Source of the DNA: Panagrolaimus kolymaensis
Taxonomy: Eukaryota > Nematoda > Chromadorea > Rhabditida > Panagrolaimidae
Direction of reading: 5' to 3'
Length of the DNA: 64,000 nt
Assembly: GCA_028622995.1 (NCBI GenBank)
Contig: JAJQJQ010000050.1
Coordinates: 1,488,001-1,552,000, forward strand
Part shown: positions 20,485 through 34,161 of the stretch, piece after piece
How positions within the stretch are numbered: position 1 is the stretch's first letter
Layout of the letters: each line of letters starts with the position of its first letter
Translations under genes and position numbers: made by a program
Notes under the pieces: generated by a model
The model's database searches: none
What the model saw: the letters and a program-made list of their open reading frames with translations, nothing else
Told to the model about the DNA's origin: nothing

Positions 20485-21615
20485 AAGCAATTGTCTTTTT
20501 TTTTCGTTAAATAACGAAAACGACAAAATCGACGATGAGAGATTAGCCGTTGCCAAAAAAAATATATGAGAGAATAGAAAAAGGATAAATAAGAAAAAGG
20601 TAGGTATCAAAGTGCTGCAATAACATAATATCTCATCTCAAACAATCAAAAAAAGGATAGAATAAAAATATATATAATATATTTTTATGTTAAAAAGGAA
20701 AGCTTAGAAGCACACCCAATAGCTTCAAAACAATTTTTTTTTGTTAAGGTCGACTATTATTTATTTATTTTTGTTAAGAAAAAAAAGATAGCTTCAAAAA
20801 GTCAAACAATAAAAAATTTTTTTAAACATTTACACACATTGTGTAAAGATTAATAATATTCCCTTTTTTTACCCATGAGTATATTAACTTTTATTTTTTC
20901 CTTGTTGCGCAAAGAAAAAAAAATAATGAAAAAATTGTTGATGTCAAACTAACAAAAAAATAGAGAGAAAAAAAAGTGGCGCAAATGGCTTTGACACTAT
21001 TTTCCAGCTGATTTTATTTATGCTAATTGAGCTTTCTTTTCTTTCTGGCTTTTTTCTTTAAACCTTTGAAAAAAAAAAGACGTGAATAAGAAGTTTGCTT
21101 GTTGTTTGACGTGAATGTTGTTGGTTTTTTAAATAAGAAGCAACAAGCGAGAATGAAAAAAAGAAAATTCTATATACTCCACTCAGATTTCACGGAAATT
21201 GTCAAGCATTAAAAAAAAAACCGACAGAAAGAAATTTGAAGAAAAAAAAATGCCAGGTGTCTCTTTTTAACTAACCAAAGTTATATTTATTCCTAAAATG
21301 GCGTCTTTTGTCTCAGTAATAAAGAAGAAACGAAAAAAAAAAAAAACAAAAATGTAAACATCAGAGAACTAAAAATCTTAAAAATCAGCTGCTATATGAC
21401 AAAAAATTGCCCTTAAAAAAATTGGCTACACTTAATTTCTAATCAGATAAAAGTATATATTTTTTATAAACTTGTAAAGGTTAATTTTTTAACAGCCATA
21501 AAAAAATTGCCCTTACAAACAAAAAATATTGCCAAACTTAAACAATAGTAAAAAAAGTAAAAAAAAGTAAAAACAAAAAACTCCTTGTTCTTGCTGCTTT
21601 TTTTTAGCGACAGCG

Positions 21616-21631
21616 GTGACAGTACTGTCAC
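21616..21631. repeat. Perfect 16-bp palindrome
   Basis: GTGACAGTACTGTCAC is fully self-complementary, inside the desert upstream of egl-13. Possible dimer-binding site; function unknown. Confidence 0.55.
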
Positions 21632-24600
21632 TTTTTATCAAAGTCGTCGCGCTTATTTTTTTGTTGTTGTTGTACATTCTTGTCATTGTCATTTTTTGTC
21701 TTCTTTTTTTCTTCTTTGCCGCCGAAAGAATTCTATTACGACGACAATGCGTCAAGAAGCTACGACAATCAACAATGACATTCTTTCTTATTTATTTTTT
21801 TGTTTTTCATGGTAAAAACTTTTTAGACATTTTTGGTTCAAAGTTACTTTTTTAGAGAAAAGTCGAAGTAAGTAAAAAAATTAGAAAATATGAAAAATAA
21901 GAATTTTTTTAACTTTTTAAACTAAAGAAAAAATGGTTGTTAAAAAATCAAACTAATTTTTTTTATTGTGTGTTAGTATGTTTATTGCCCTCATTCTTGT
22001 TTCACTTTTTTTCTTTTTTTGCTTTCTTAAAAAAATGAGAATAATAAAACTACCGTTTAAAAAATATTTATATATTTAATTTTAATGCCATTTCTTTTCT
22101 TTCTTATTTTTTTTCTTAGCTGCTGTTGCCAATGAGATTTTTCGAAATAAAAGAAAAGACTCTTTGATAATAGAGTTTTTTTTTGTTTTATTCTTTTAAG
22201 AGATAATCAAGTTTTTTGCCTTAGGCCATTGTGGCATTGCTTTTGTCGAATTGCTTTTTTTCTTCTTAAGAATCTCATAATAAAGCAAATAATAATAATA
22301 ATAATATAAAATTAGTTAGTTATTTTTCACAAAAGAATAAAGCCGCCGTTGCTGCAAAACAACAGTACTGCCACTCCACAGAAAGAAAGAGAAAGAGTGA
22401 GCATAATTCAATCAATTAATATTAATTGGTTCTAAAAAGCAGCAAAGGCGCAACGCAACCTAACCCATGAAAAGCAAGAAAAACAGGCGAAAGCAGTGGC
22501 ACAATTGAAGAAAAAGAAAAAAAGTGAAGCCTGCCTTCTTTTTTTTCATTCTAACGTCAGTCGGCAAAAGTAAGGGTTAAGATTGGCACAGATATAGCTG
22601 CCAACCGTTTTTCGAAGTTTTTTTCATAATCGAAAAAGAAATAGGAAGAAAAAAATTTAATGAGATAATAATAGAAAAAAAAATGAAAGCAAAATGAATA
22701 AAAGAGAGATGAAAATGAATTTTGACGACAACGAAAACGAAAACGACAGACAACGAAAAATTGGTGATTTGATGCCTATTTTTTTTTTCTTCATATAATA
22801 CTTAATACTTAAATTGCAGGGTTTTAAAAATGAGAATAGAAAAAAAGCAATCGAATGTGAGCTTTTTGTTCTTTTTTAGATCGGTAGCTTGCTTTTCTTT
22901 TTTATATGGTTTCTTTTATTAAGCGACAAAACAATCATTTTTAAATTTATATTTTGCTGTTTTAAAAATTTAGCAAGGAAAAATTAGAAATTTGATTCTT
23001 AATTAAGCAGACGATTTGCCAGAAAACGAAGATGTTAATGGCAAAAAAAAAAGACAACAATAACTTTTCTATTTTTATTTATTTATTGTTTATAAAAAAG
23101 GTATTAAAAAATTACGTATGATTAAGTATGTTTAAGACGGGGATCAACAAGTGAGTAAAAAAAGAGTAGTCAAATAGTGCCGCCACGAGGCTTAATAGTA
23201 ATCAGTGGTTTAGAAAGATAAAGATAAGAAAAAGAATGTGAAAGGGATTTATCATTTTTTCTACAAGCAAGCTACAGAAAAAAGAAATGAAACTGAATGG
23301 CGTTGAAAAAAAAAAGAAGAGACAAATTCTTTTGTTTTGGATTTTTGGATTTAAATTATAATTCTTTTCTTTTTTACGAGAAATAAATTTAGGCTTATCC
23401 AAGAGAGATTAAAAATACAAATACATCGAAGAAGCCCGGATAAATAAAGAAAAGAAAGCAAAGCAAAAAAAGCAAAAGTTTAAAAAAATTTGACACCAAA
23501 AACGCGAAACCGATTATAAAAGAAAAATCCAAAGCCAAAAACTAAGTTTTAGCTTGTTTTGCGCCAATTTTTACTTTGTTTTGTTCTTCTTCGAAATTTT
23601 TGTTAAGTTTGAAGGATGACTTCGAAACAATAATTTGATGCCAACAACCAACTTTTTTTCTTCAAATAAGAGATTGGCGTCATATGATCCCTATTACAGC
23701 CACCAATGCTGCTGCTTCCAAAACTCATATTTAAATTATCCATAACATTCGAAGCAAAAAATAAAAGAGAACAAAAAAACTTTTGCTAAGCCTTTATTTT
23801 TTATTGTAAAAATATATTTAAAAATTGTCCAAAAAAGGTATCTATTTTTAAAATTTTTTTCTCTAATTTATTGTATTTATAACATTTAAAGAAAAAACTA
23901 AAGCACAAAAATCAAATCTCCAAAAACCATCTTCTTGTTGCTGCTATCTTTCTTTATTTCTCAAATGGCGGATTAAAAAAATAATACTAAAAAATAACAA
24001 ACAAAACAAAAAGCAAAATAAAAGCTTAACAATTTTATTTTTTCGAGCCCAAAAGCTCAACATCTACCGTAATAAATGAATGAGCAGCAACGACAACAAA
24101 AAAAAAAGCCAATGCATGCTTTCCTTCATTTTTTTTTTTTTACGACGACAACAATACACTTCATCGGTTTTCTTTTGTTTGAGTGGATGGAGGCAGCAGC
24201 AGTAGCACAAATGCTTATTTATATTTTTTTTATTTAGAAGATTACTGGCCAGAAAAATAAAATAAAATAAAGGAGTAAAAGAAAAGAAGAAAAGAAAGGC
24301 GGTCGTCTATTTTATTTTTATTATTTTATTTTTTTTTATTCAACATTGCCGTAAGGCATGGCAGCAGCCAGCATCAGAAAAAAAGCTTTTCACTTCTATT
24401 CTTTCTTTCTTTTGCTTTTGTGGAGTTGGCACACAATTCAAAGAAAAAAATAATGGAAAGAAAGGAGGCCAGTAACCGGGCGGAGACTAGAACAAAAAAA
24501 ATGGCAAAACAATGGGAGAAGGGAAAGAAAAAAATAGAAACAATGCCATTGGAGGAAAATACTGTAAGAATGAAAAAATGCTAAGGAATGGAATATCGTT

Positions 24601-25403
24601 TTTTTGTGAAAGTAAAAAACTGTGACATTTAGCGAAGTAAAAGAACTAGGAAGTGGATGAAAAATAAAAAAGATAGGTAACAATTGAAATTAATTGGAAG
24701 CATGAAAGCCAAGCATCGGTACTTTTAAAAAATCTTAAACGCACCAGGAAGTATTAATAATAAATTAGAAACTTCAAACTTTTGAATTCCAATAAAATTT
24801 AATCAAAAAAAACTTATGAAACCCATCCAAAAAAAGTTTCTCTTTAAGACTTGGCGCGAAAATGACCTAATCTTTTTTTAAAGCTAAAGATGTCGCCTGC
24901 TTCTTGACTCGATGTGCCATCTTCAATCTTTTCTTACATTTTTTTCCATGAAAAAGAAAAGCATTTTCTAAATAACAAAAAAAGTAAGTAACAAGAACAA
25001 CGACGACTTGTTGCTTGCCATTGCGCTTCTTCTTCTCTTTTTTTTGATGCTCTTCTCACTATTTTCTTTTTATTATATTTTTTTCTTTCTCTTTTGCTAT
25101 GATTAAAAAAGATTGGATTGGAAAGAATAAAGTAAAAGTAGAGTAAGTATTCTTCTTCGGGACCTCAGGCATAAAATGCTTTGGAAAATAAAACAACAGA
25201 AGAAGAAACAAATAGGAATAATAAGAAAAACGAAAAACAAAATGTCTCCAATTTTTTTTCTTACTCATTCTTACTTTTTTATTTATTTTCTATGCTCTCT
25301 TTTATTTAAAATTATTTGTTTGGAAAAAAAATAAATGGAGAAATGGAGAGAGAGAGTGAAGATAGATGCCTAAAATATAATAGAGCGTGAAATGCCTTCT
25401 GCT

Positions 25404-25433
25404 AATGCTACAACATGGGCTTGCTGTAGCATT
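25404..25433. repeat. 9-bp stem hairpin with 12-base loop
   Basis: AATGCTACA (25404-25412) pairs perfectly with TGTAGCATT (25425-25433). The stem is too short for a microRNA precursor. Function unknown. Confidence 0.4.
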
Positions 25434-27908
25434 TAAAAAAAGAGTGCAGAGCAGTGTTAAAGTTGAAAAACAAAGCAATGCAACAAATAAAAAAATTTGT
25501 GCCACAGTTGTTTGAGTAATTGTGGCAGTAGTCGTTGTTGAAGACAAAAACCATAAAACGGTTATAAAAGTAAGGCAGACTCGATTAGGAAAAAATAAAA
25601 TAAAGAAAATGCAGAAACAAAAAAAGGTTTTTAAAAAATGACTATCAAAACAAAGATTTTTGACTGACAAAAAATGTCTAAAAACAAAAAAAAATGAAAT
25701 ATGCTCGATTCTTCTCGATTTGATTCGAGGCTTAAAATCCTTCCAAAAAAAACTCATCAATAATGTCTAATGCTTTTTCATATTTTTTTTTGTTTTATTT
25801 GCAGTTTTTCGATTTTTTTTTCTTCTTTGCCATCCATTGTTTTGTTGTTCAATGAACTAATAAATGAATTTATATTAGAAATAAAAAAATGATGATCTCG
25901 CTTTCATTTGAAAGAGAGAAGATCACTGCTGCTGGTTGCTTTTTTTATAGCATCATATATTTGTGAATAACGAGCTTTTTTTTCTGGTGGTAGTAACAAC
26001 TAAAAAAAGTGAAAGAAGAATGTCTAACACTTGCCCAATCATAAACAAATTTGAGTTTAATTTTTTTTTCTACGAGCAAAAACATTTTGGAAGGAAGAAT
26101 ATGTTTTTTACATAAAACTACATATTTTACAGACTAAACCTAAAGATTAATAACATTTATTTTGCCTATTCGCTTATTTCATTTCCGACTTCCCTAGTTT
26201 TCTATATCAAATTTATTAGTCAAGACCAAAAAAATTTCCTGGAAAACGCGAATTCCAAGATTGGCATTTGACACAAATGAAATTTAATAGTCACAAAATT
26301 CTAATAAAAACATCTAAGACAGTCAGACGATGTAAAAAAATATAAAGTAACAAGGAAAGAATTTTTTAACTAAAAAACTTCGAAAAATTATTTATTCCCA
26401 ATAATCTCACTAAAACTTATTTTTTAGCTATAGCCAACCTAACTTAACCCATTATAAAATAAAAATAAAAAAGTTATATTCTTTCTCGCAGCTTTAAAAG
26501 ATTTTGATGCTATTAATTTTTTATGAGTCTAAAAGCACTATTTTTCTTTATTCTTTCGCGCATAAAACAAAATGGCCTTGTTTTAAGGGAACTAAAGAAA
26601 AATCTAACTCAAGCCAAAGCGAAAAAATGGGAGAATAGAAGCGCTTTTCAATTACATACAAACATATATTTACTAATCGAAGCCATTGCTCAAAGCAAAA
26701 GAAAAAAGAAAGACAAAATAAAATGTTTTTGAGAATTGAAAGAAATTTGCACCTTTATTTTGTTATTATTATACGTATGTATTTGTGTTTTATTATTATT
26801 GTAACCTAGGTTCTGGTTTTCGAGTGTGTTGTTCTCATTTTATGAAGGCTAAAATTAAGCTGGGAAAAAAAGAGAGAGAATAAAAAAAATTGCAACTATA
26901 TTACCCCTAAAATGAGAAAATATATTATTTTATTGTCTTCTATCATGGCATGAAACCATAAAGCTGGGAAAAATTGTTGCAAAAATTCTTTTTTAAAAAA
27001 GAAGAAATAATTATGAAAGTATTGTTTTTAAATAATATTGCTGGAAGTAATTTTGGTTCTGATGAAAAATTAAAGTTTTCATTACAGAAACCCATACAAT
27101 CTATTCTCAAAATTTAAATTTTCTTATTTCTCACCCCAAAAAAGTACAGTCAAAAAAATAGTTTTCTTCCATCGTCAAAAATATATGTTTACGCAATGGC
27201 ACTTTTTTTTACAATAGAAATTTTTCTTTTCTTATGTATTATTTTTTTTTACGAAAGCGAAAGAACCGAAGCGCACAATCAAGCTTTAATTCAAAAGTAA
27301 AAAAACTAAAATAATTGACACTTGATTGCTCAGAAACAATACCACTAAAAAAGCAAGGCAGACAAGAAAAAAAGAAAAGAAAAGTAATTTTTCTTTATTC
27401 CATAATTCACAATTCAAAGTACCGTAAAAGAAAAAGTTAAACAAAAGATGCTTTTTTAAAATTTAGTAACAAAACAAAAGTAAATATTAAGAAAAAGGTC
27501 AATGAAGCAAACGTAAATTTTGTTATTAAAAAAAAGTGAATCTTTTGTTTTGTAAATCTTTGGCACACAAAAATAATTTTTATAGGGTTAGAAAAAAGGC
27601 TTCTTTTTTTTTACAATAATTAAGCGAGGAGTGTAAAAGAACGACTCAAAAAAATATTCCTTGACCTTCAGCAAAAAACTTTTTTTATATCATAGGTGTA
27701 CAAAAAATTTGACAGGTCTTTTTCACTAAACGATTTTTAGATATTTTACACAATTCCTCTGTTTCTATCCTTTATTATTATTATTTTACGCATACCAAAA
27801 AAGTAAAAACAATAACGGTTCTAATCGAATAAAATCGTGAAGAAAAAAAAAGAATGGTCAAAGGAGTCAAAAGTCGTTGGGACAGCCAGCGACGGTGGCG
27901 GCGGCAAA

Positions 27909-27978
27909 ATGGACAAAAAATGGACAATTGTCATTTTCATTTTCGTCCTAACTCTTGTATTGCCGATCGTAGGTGAAG
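27909..27978 (+). other. Orphan candidate signal-peptide exon
   Basis: The ATG at 27909 opens MDKKWTIVIFIFVLTLVLP, a textbook signal-peptide shape (lysines then a hydrophobic core), followed within 10 bases by two possible donors (GTGAAG at 27973, GTAGTT at 27979). It lies in an unusually CG-rich patch. No downstream exon was found, so it may be chance. Confidence 0.15.
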
Positions 27979-30900
27979 GTAGTTATTCTCGCTGTCGTAT
28001 TGTCGGAAACGCCATCCATCGAAAATATTGTTTTGTTGCGCACCCTTTCTTTTATTTTGTTTTTATCAGTAAAACTCATCAGTAAAATCTTTTCTTTTTC
28101 GTCCTTTTAGTTTTGAAAAGAAGGCGACGACGACAATGAAGAAAAAAAAACGAAGAAGAAAAGGACATGGAAAAGTAAAAAATAAATGAAAATAAATAAA
28201 AAAGATTTACTCTACTGTTTTTAACTTCTCTCAAGAATGGTGGATATTAGAAAACGATGAATAATTGTCACTTTTCAAAATATATATATATTTTATTTTA
28301 CCTTTTTTGGGTGAAAAACAAAAAGAAAAAAGGTAAAAAAAGAAAAAAAGTAAAATGCCATTATTCTTTATTTTTCTCTCAACCCATGTTTTTATTATTA
28401 GTTTTTTACTTTCATCTTTTTTGAATTCGAAAAAAAAATTACGATAATAATCAGTGCGACGACGGCAAAAGCAAAAAAATTAAGAAATGCAAAACAAATC
28501 CAATGCCATTGAAATTTTATTTAATGACAGCCGATAAAAGAAAAAAGACTTTTTTGTTTTCAATTAAATTGATGGTCACGAAGAAGCAGCAACGAGCGAT
28601 GGCATTTATTTTCTCCCTGCCTGTTATCGTACAAAATAATCACAAAGTCAAATTAGGCAATAATTCAAATATTGCTTTGGAAAATAATAATGTCGCAACA
28701 AAAAAATGTAAAGGAAGTTAATAGCTTTTTGGCGGTTAAAAACTTGTTGCAATGTTGCCAAAACAATTCGACAGTAGCGATAATAATAAAATCAGTTATT
28801 TTAAATCAAAGTTAAACTTTCTTTTATAATTAAAGGATTGCCTTCACATTTTAATTTAAAAAATTTTCGTTTCGGAACCTTTCATTTTTTTGCTGAGTTA
28901 TTACTAAACTTTTCTTTTGCTGAATTCACTTTTTTGACTTTATTTTTCTTTTATTTCTTCAAAAAAAAAAGTCATAATAATAAAAATAAAAAGATCGGAA
29001 GTATGCATCAAAAAGAAGGATTCATTCACTCAATGAGAATAGTGGCTTTAAAAAAATCTATTTGTTTCAAATGCGCGCATTTTCTTAAAAGAAAAAAAAG
29101 ATGAATAAAAAAAAGAATGAAATTTTTAGGAGTTTTAAAGCTTCGCTTCTCTTTTATTTTTGTTTCGACGACGAGATTTTTTTTTCTCAATTGTTTCAAA
29201 TTGGCAACACGTGTGTGTCCTTTCTTTTTTTTTTAATTTTCTCAAGCAGCTGCAATTTATTCCCTTCATTTTGCAAAAAAAAAGTTTTATTATTTTTTTC
29301 TCTTCAAAAAAAGAAACAAAAAGAGACAAAGTAAAATTTTAAAAAATGGAGGATCCTGGGAGTTTTCATTATGTTAATAGAAGTACTTTTAGAAAAAAAA
29401 ATCTTATTTTCCCATTTAAAACAATTGAAAAAAGTTTGAAAATGTTGGAAAATTTATGTATTGTATTTTAGACGCTGCTTTTTCGTTGATAAAAATGCAA
29501 CATTCGAGAAAAAAAACGAGTTTGTATTTTCTTTTTAGCTTTTTTTTTTGTTGAAGAGTTAATTTTGGTTTGTTCGCAGGTTCGCAACAAAAACACAATA
29601 CTTCGACGACCGACGACAACGCGGGAAACTGTTGTTTTAGGAGGAGGTGTGAGAAAAAAGAAAAAAAAAGAATTTCTGGTTTGCGTCAAGGAAAAATGAA
29701 AAATATAGTTAAAACAAAAGAAAAAGTTTGTTGCAAAATAAAAAGAGAAGAAATGAAATTGACATTGAGGGCCAAAAAACTGAATTTTTAAAAAAAAAAG
29801 TGAAAACTAACCACCGAAAAAAACCACAGCAGAAAATTCTTCCTTCCGATTGATTTCGATGGATTGAGGAAGGAGAATCAGGAAATTTGTTTTGGGACGG
29901 CTTTGTTAATTGTTATCAAACTGTTGTTATTAGGTATTAATACCGTAACTTTACTGTCTAAAAAATTAAAAAATTAATAAAAGGATCAAAAAATTATTTT
30001 AAAAATATAGCGCACGATTAGAAACACATAAACCCGGTAATGTTTTAAAATCCATAGCTTAATAAAAAATATTACAAAATATGACATCTTTAATTTAAAA
30101 AAACTTGAAGAACAATATTTCAAACAACAAAAAATTATTCGTATTTGAAAAAAATGGTTTTTAATAAAAATTTAGGATAAACAATAAAAGCGACGACACC
30201 CTTGACTCAGCGGCGACGAAGAAATAAGAAAGAAGTAACAATGGCACAAGTGGGATGCGCTTCTTTTTTTTTTGCGGATCTCATATGTAATTCAAAAACA
30301 TAGGTTAACATAGAAAGAAAAAAAAGAATTTATGTAATCGCTTAACCCAGATTTAAATAAAATAAAATAATTTAAATAATAAATAATAAAATTGCTTCAT
30401 TTTTCTCTGAATAAACTTTATTTTTTTTTTATAAAACATCTTCATTTTCTTCTTGCCCTCCGGAAATCTTTATTATTGTACCTTCACCTCAAATAAATTA
30501 AACTAAACAAACCGAAAATAAAGAACTCAAGGACTTAAGTGGATTTCAAGATTTTTTTTTACTTCAAATAATTCTTTTTCTTTTATTTTTTAACGCGAAA
30601 ATGGTTCACAATAAAAAAATAAAGTCAATGTTAAAGGATTATAACAAAATTAGAATAATGGAACATTAAAATTTAAAGAAACCCATAATCAAGAGAATCA
30701 ATATTTGAAAACATTGAGAAAAAAAAACATTCAAATAACTATAATTTTGGAGGGAAAAAATTTAGCAGTTTTTTTGCTTGAAATAAAAATAAAATATAGT
30801 TATTTAATTTTTAATTGTGTCATTGAGTTTCTAACTATTTGGACGACGATGAAGGACAACAACGACAACGACGACCAAAACAACTAACAAACAGGATAAA

Positions 30901-33900
30901 GGAACAGGATACAGCAAAAAAAGAGAACAAAAAACTAAGGAAAACTTGCCCCTTCCCTTTCCCTTTTCCTGAAAGCAAGCAAGGCGGAGGAGAGGTGAGA
31001 GTGCGCGCGCGAGAATCATCGGCTGCTTCATGCTTTTGATTTTTTATTTCTTGACTGGTGATGAAGGTGATTGTTGTCTTTTTAGCGCTATTTTCTTTTT
31101 TGTTGCTACTGCTGATTGCTTTATTTAATCGCTTGGCCATATTTTTTTTGCAACAAAAAAGTAACAACATTCATTTTTTGTTTTCGGAAGGAAAAGAAAA
31201 TATCGGCCAAAATAAATGTGTGACAATTCATGCTGGTGCGAGGTGAACTTCTTGAATCCGGAATTTATGTCTTTTTTTTTGTTTTATCTGAACCAAGGAA
31301 AAGGAAAAATACTTGACCGTTTAAGCTTTGACTCAATGACCAGTTCATTAACCAAAAAAATGCACTTAAAAAGTCAAAAAGTGACAAAACAAAAGGAAAA
31401 TAGACACATAAAAAACCAGAAGCAATAGAATAGGAATTTGTTAGCAGCTAACACGTTTTCTTAAAAATTTCAAACTTGGAAATTGAAACTAAAACAATAC
31501 AAGCTTGGTTATTTCTTCTGGTATTAATAATTATTACGTATTTTCTATAATAATTAAATACCGCCTTTTTTTCTCTTTTATAAAAGTTTTCTCATTTCTT
31601 CCTTCCTATTCTAGCGACGACAGTTCACGCAACAAAAAAAGAAGCTTTTTTATTACTAATTTCAATCAACCTTCTTTTTTTTGAAACATATTAAGTCAAC
31701 AAACAAATAAGTGAGAAAGAGATAGATCAGTTTCGCGTATAAATAATATTTCCCTTTTAGAACTCATAAAAGCTACCGATCAAATTATTATTTTATTTTA
31801 TTTTCGCAACAAAACGATACAAATGCTTTTATTATATTTTTGTCTTTCCTCTTTTTCTTTTTTTTAATTTGAACTTGAAGAAAGAAAATTGCGCGAAGAG
31901 GCGGCAGCTAACGATCACAAAAGCGATTGGGATTGCAAATGAGAGGGATGATGATGGCTGTGAAAAAAGCTGCATAACTTCCGTGTATATCATTTTCAAC
32001 TGTTTCAGAAAGAGGTCAAAAAAAGAAAAAAGTAAGCAAAAATTAGTCGAATTATGCAATAAAAAAGCTTTTTTAATTTTTGAAACATTTCTTTTGTAAA
32101 CTAACTGATAGAAAAAGTTTCATAAAGTGTTGGAGACTAATTGAGCGACGACGACAATAATATAATAAAGTATAATAAAATAATAATTTTTAAAAGCAAC
32201 CGCAAGAAAGAGAAAAGTATACTTTTTGTTGGAGGAACAAAAAATTTCTTTAAAAATTGAAAACATTTGATTAAAACAATATTGTTTTTAATTAATTTAA
32301 ATATCAAAAAGTTAGTAGTTCCCAGTCAAAAAATAATACTTCGAGGCAAGACAGGGGCATACAAAATGAAAAAATTTGTAAAACGTTTAATAAATTCAAA
32401 TACAATTGAAGCTTGTTAAACAACGACTACACTTATTTTTTTCTTTGTCTCCTATTTTTTTAGCCACTACTTACTTATTACCTGATGACTGACTGCCGTC
32501 ATAGAAGCCGCCACAAAAAGGGCAATTGCCAAATTCTTAGAACAATGAAAGGCAAAAAAAGTAAAAAATCAAACATCTAAAAATGAAAATTATTGGTTAA
32601 ATGAATTATTATTATTTCTTAACATTTACGTTTAATATTTATTTAATGTTTTTTTTGTATTTTCTCTAATAACTAACTACTAGTAAAAGTTGCCATATAT
32701 TTATTTTTTTCCTTTGTTGCCTCTTTTCCTACCGTAATTTTTTTTGCCTGAGAAAGAAAGTAAAGAAAGAAAAGTACAAATTTTAGCAACAATTTCTTTA
32801 TTTTTTTTGCTTTGTGTGTCAAAAGAAAAGTACCGCCTTAATAAAATGAAAAAACCTATGTTTTCCCCACGGAAGACAATAAAAAAAGTTTTTTTGAATA
32901 ATGAATTTCAATAGCACTGATTTGAGAGGGAAAAAAGTGCAAAAAAAAAAAATGGAAACAAAGCCATTAAGTTGCACACACACACTCCAGGAGGTGGAGG
33001 GTTTTTTTGTAAATGATCCTAAAATTTTTTTTAATTTTCCTTTCCTCGTCATAATTTTTATTTTCAATAAATTCCTTTTTTTAGTAACAGGTGCAGCTTT
33101 TGCTTTTGTTAATGCAGGTTTTTACAATGGTCAACTAATTAGGCTATTTCTGCTACAGTTATTGAAAATTATTTTTTGTGTACATTTATGCTTCAGGAAA
33201 AAATATACTCATTTTCTTTTCATTTTTATATTTATGATCTCTCAGGCTAAGTATAAAATATGCAAATGAATAAAATGTTGCATTTTCTTTCGATATTGTT
33301 TTTATAATAAATAAAAAAATGAAAAAGCTCTCATTGTATTTTTTTGCGAGTTAGTTGTTTGTATTGATGAGAAATAAAATAAGAATACAAGGGAAAATGA
33401 TATAGAAAAATGAAAAAAGAAACAAGAAAAGGTTAGTCACAAGCAAGTAAATGAATACTTGGAATTTGCAAATTGACTTGAGTGAAAAACAGCAATCATA
33501 ACAATGCAAAATGAAAACAATTTTTAGTTAAACAAGGGGTTGCTAATATTGAAAAAAGAAATAAAAACTAAAAACAAGAAAGCTACCGTAATCAAAGGCT
33601 AAAAACTCACAAAAAATTTAATTCAAACAAACTATTTTTCCTTAATTACAAAAGTAAACTTACATCAAAAGTTTGTAATTATTATAGTGGTAAAACTTTA
33701 AATAACTTTGTTTTGGAATGAGAACAGAAAAATTAAGCTACAATGCGAATATATATATATATCTCCATAAATACAAACATGCAAAACTCCAACTCAAAAC
33801 CACTTAACCTTTATAGCCCAAATCTATCAACACTAGAGCCCTATTACAATATTTCATCTTTTCTTTTTTAAGCCTCCAACCCTAATATTTTCGTTTTTTT

Positions 33901-34092
33901 TTCTTCCAAACTAAATTTTATGCGCAAATAATACCCGTATTATTTTCTAATTAATAATCAAACCAAAAACATCATTATTATTGGTCACTTTATTTTTATA
34001 TTTTCCTAATATATTTTTTTTCATTGCTTTTTTATTGCAAAAATATACACATATCTTCCTTCGTATCGTATACTCTCAATCGCTATCCTAAA

Positions 34093-34161
34093 ATGGCAAA
34101 AAAAGAACACTCAAGTACCATGACCACAACGACTCTATTGGATAGTTCTACAACAACCAAA
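34093..34161 (+). other. Orphan candidate first exon
   Basis: The ATG at 34093 gives 23 codons (MAKKEHSSTMTTTTLL...TTTK) ending exactly at a GTAAGG donor at 34162. Codon use is more balanced than in the surrounding repeats. No partner exon was identified, so this is weak. Confidence 0.15.

Noticed and set aside
25404..25433. Hairpin as a microRNA precursor
   Set aside because: A 9-bp stem is far too short, and no known microRNA seed was recognised in it.
25302..25760. 152-codon Phe/Ser/Thr-rich frame, minus strand
   Set aside because: Looks like a multi-span membrane protein, but the composition is what poly-T tracts give when translated. No family signature and no acceptor before the start.
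30831..31170. Three overlapping open frames in a CG-containing patch
   Set aside because: The frames overlap on both strands with low-complexity products. No more than a compositional island.
32901..33269. 122-codon frame with a membrane-protein-like part (TGAAFAFVNAGFYNGQL)
   Set aside because: The segment looks briefly protein-like and has an AG before it, but no partner exons or family match were found. Too weak to list.
33749..33762. Short (AT)n run
   Set aside because: Simple repeat expected in DNA this AT-rich.
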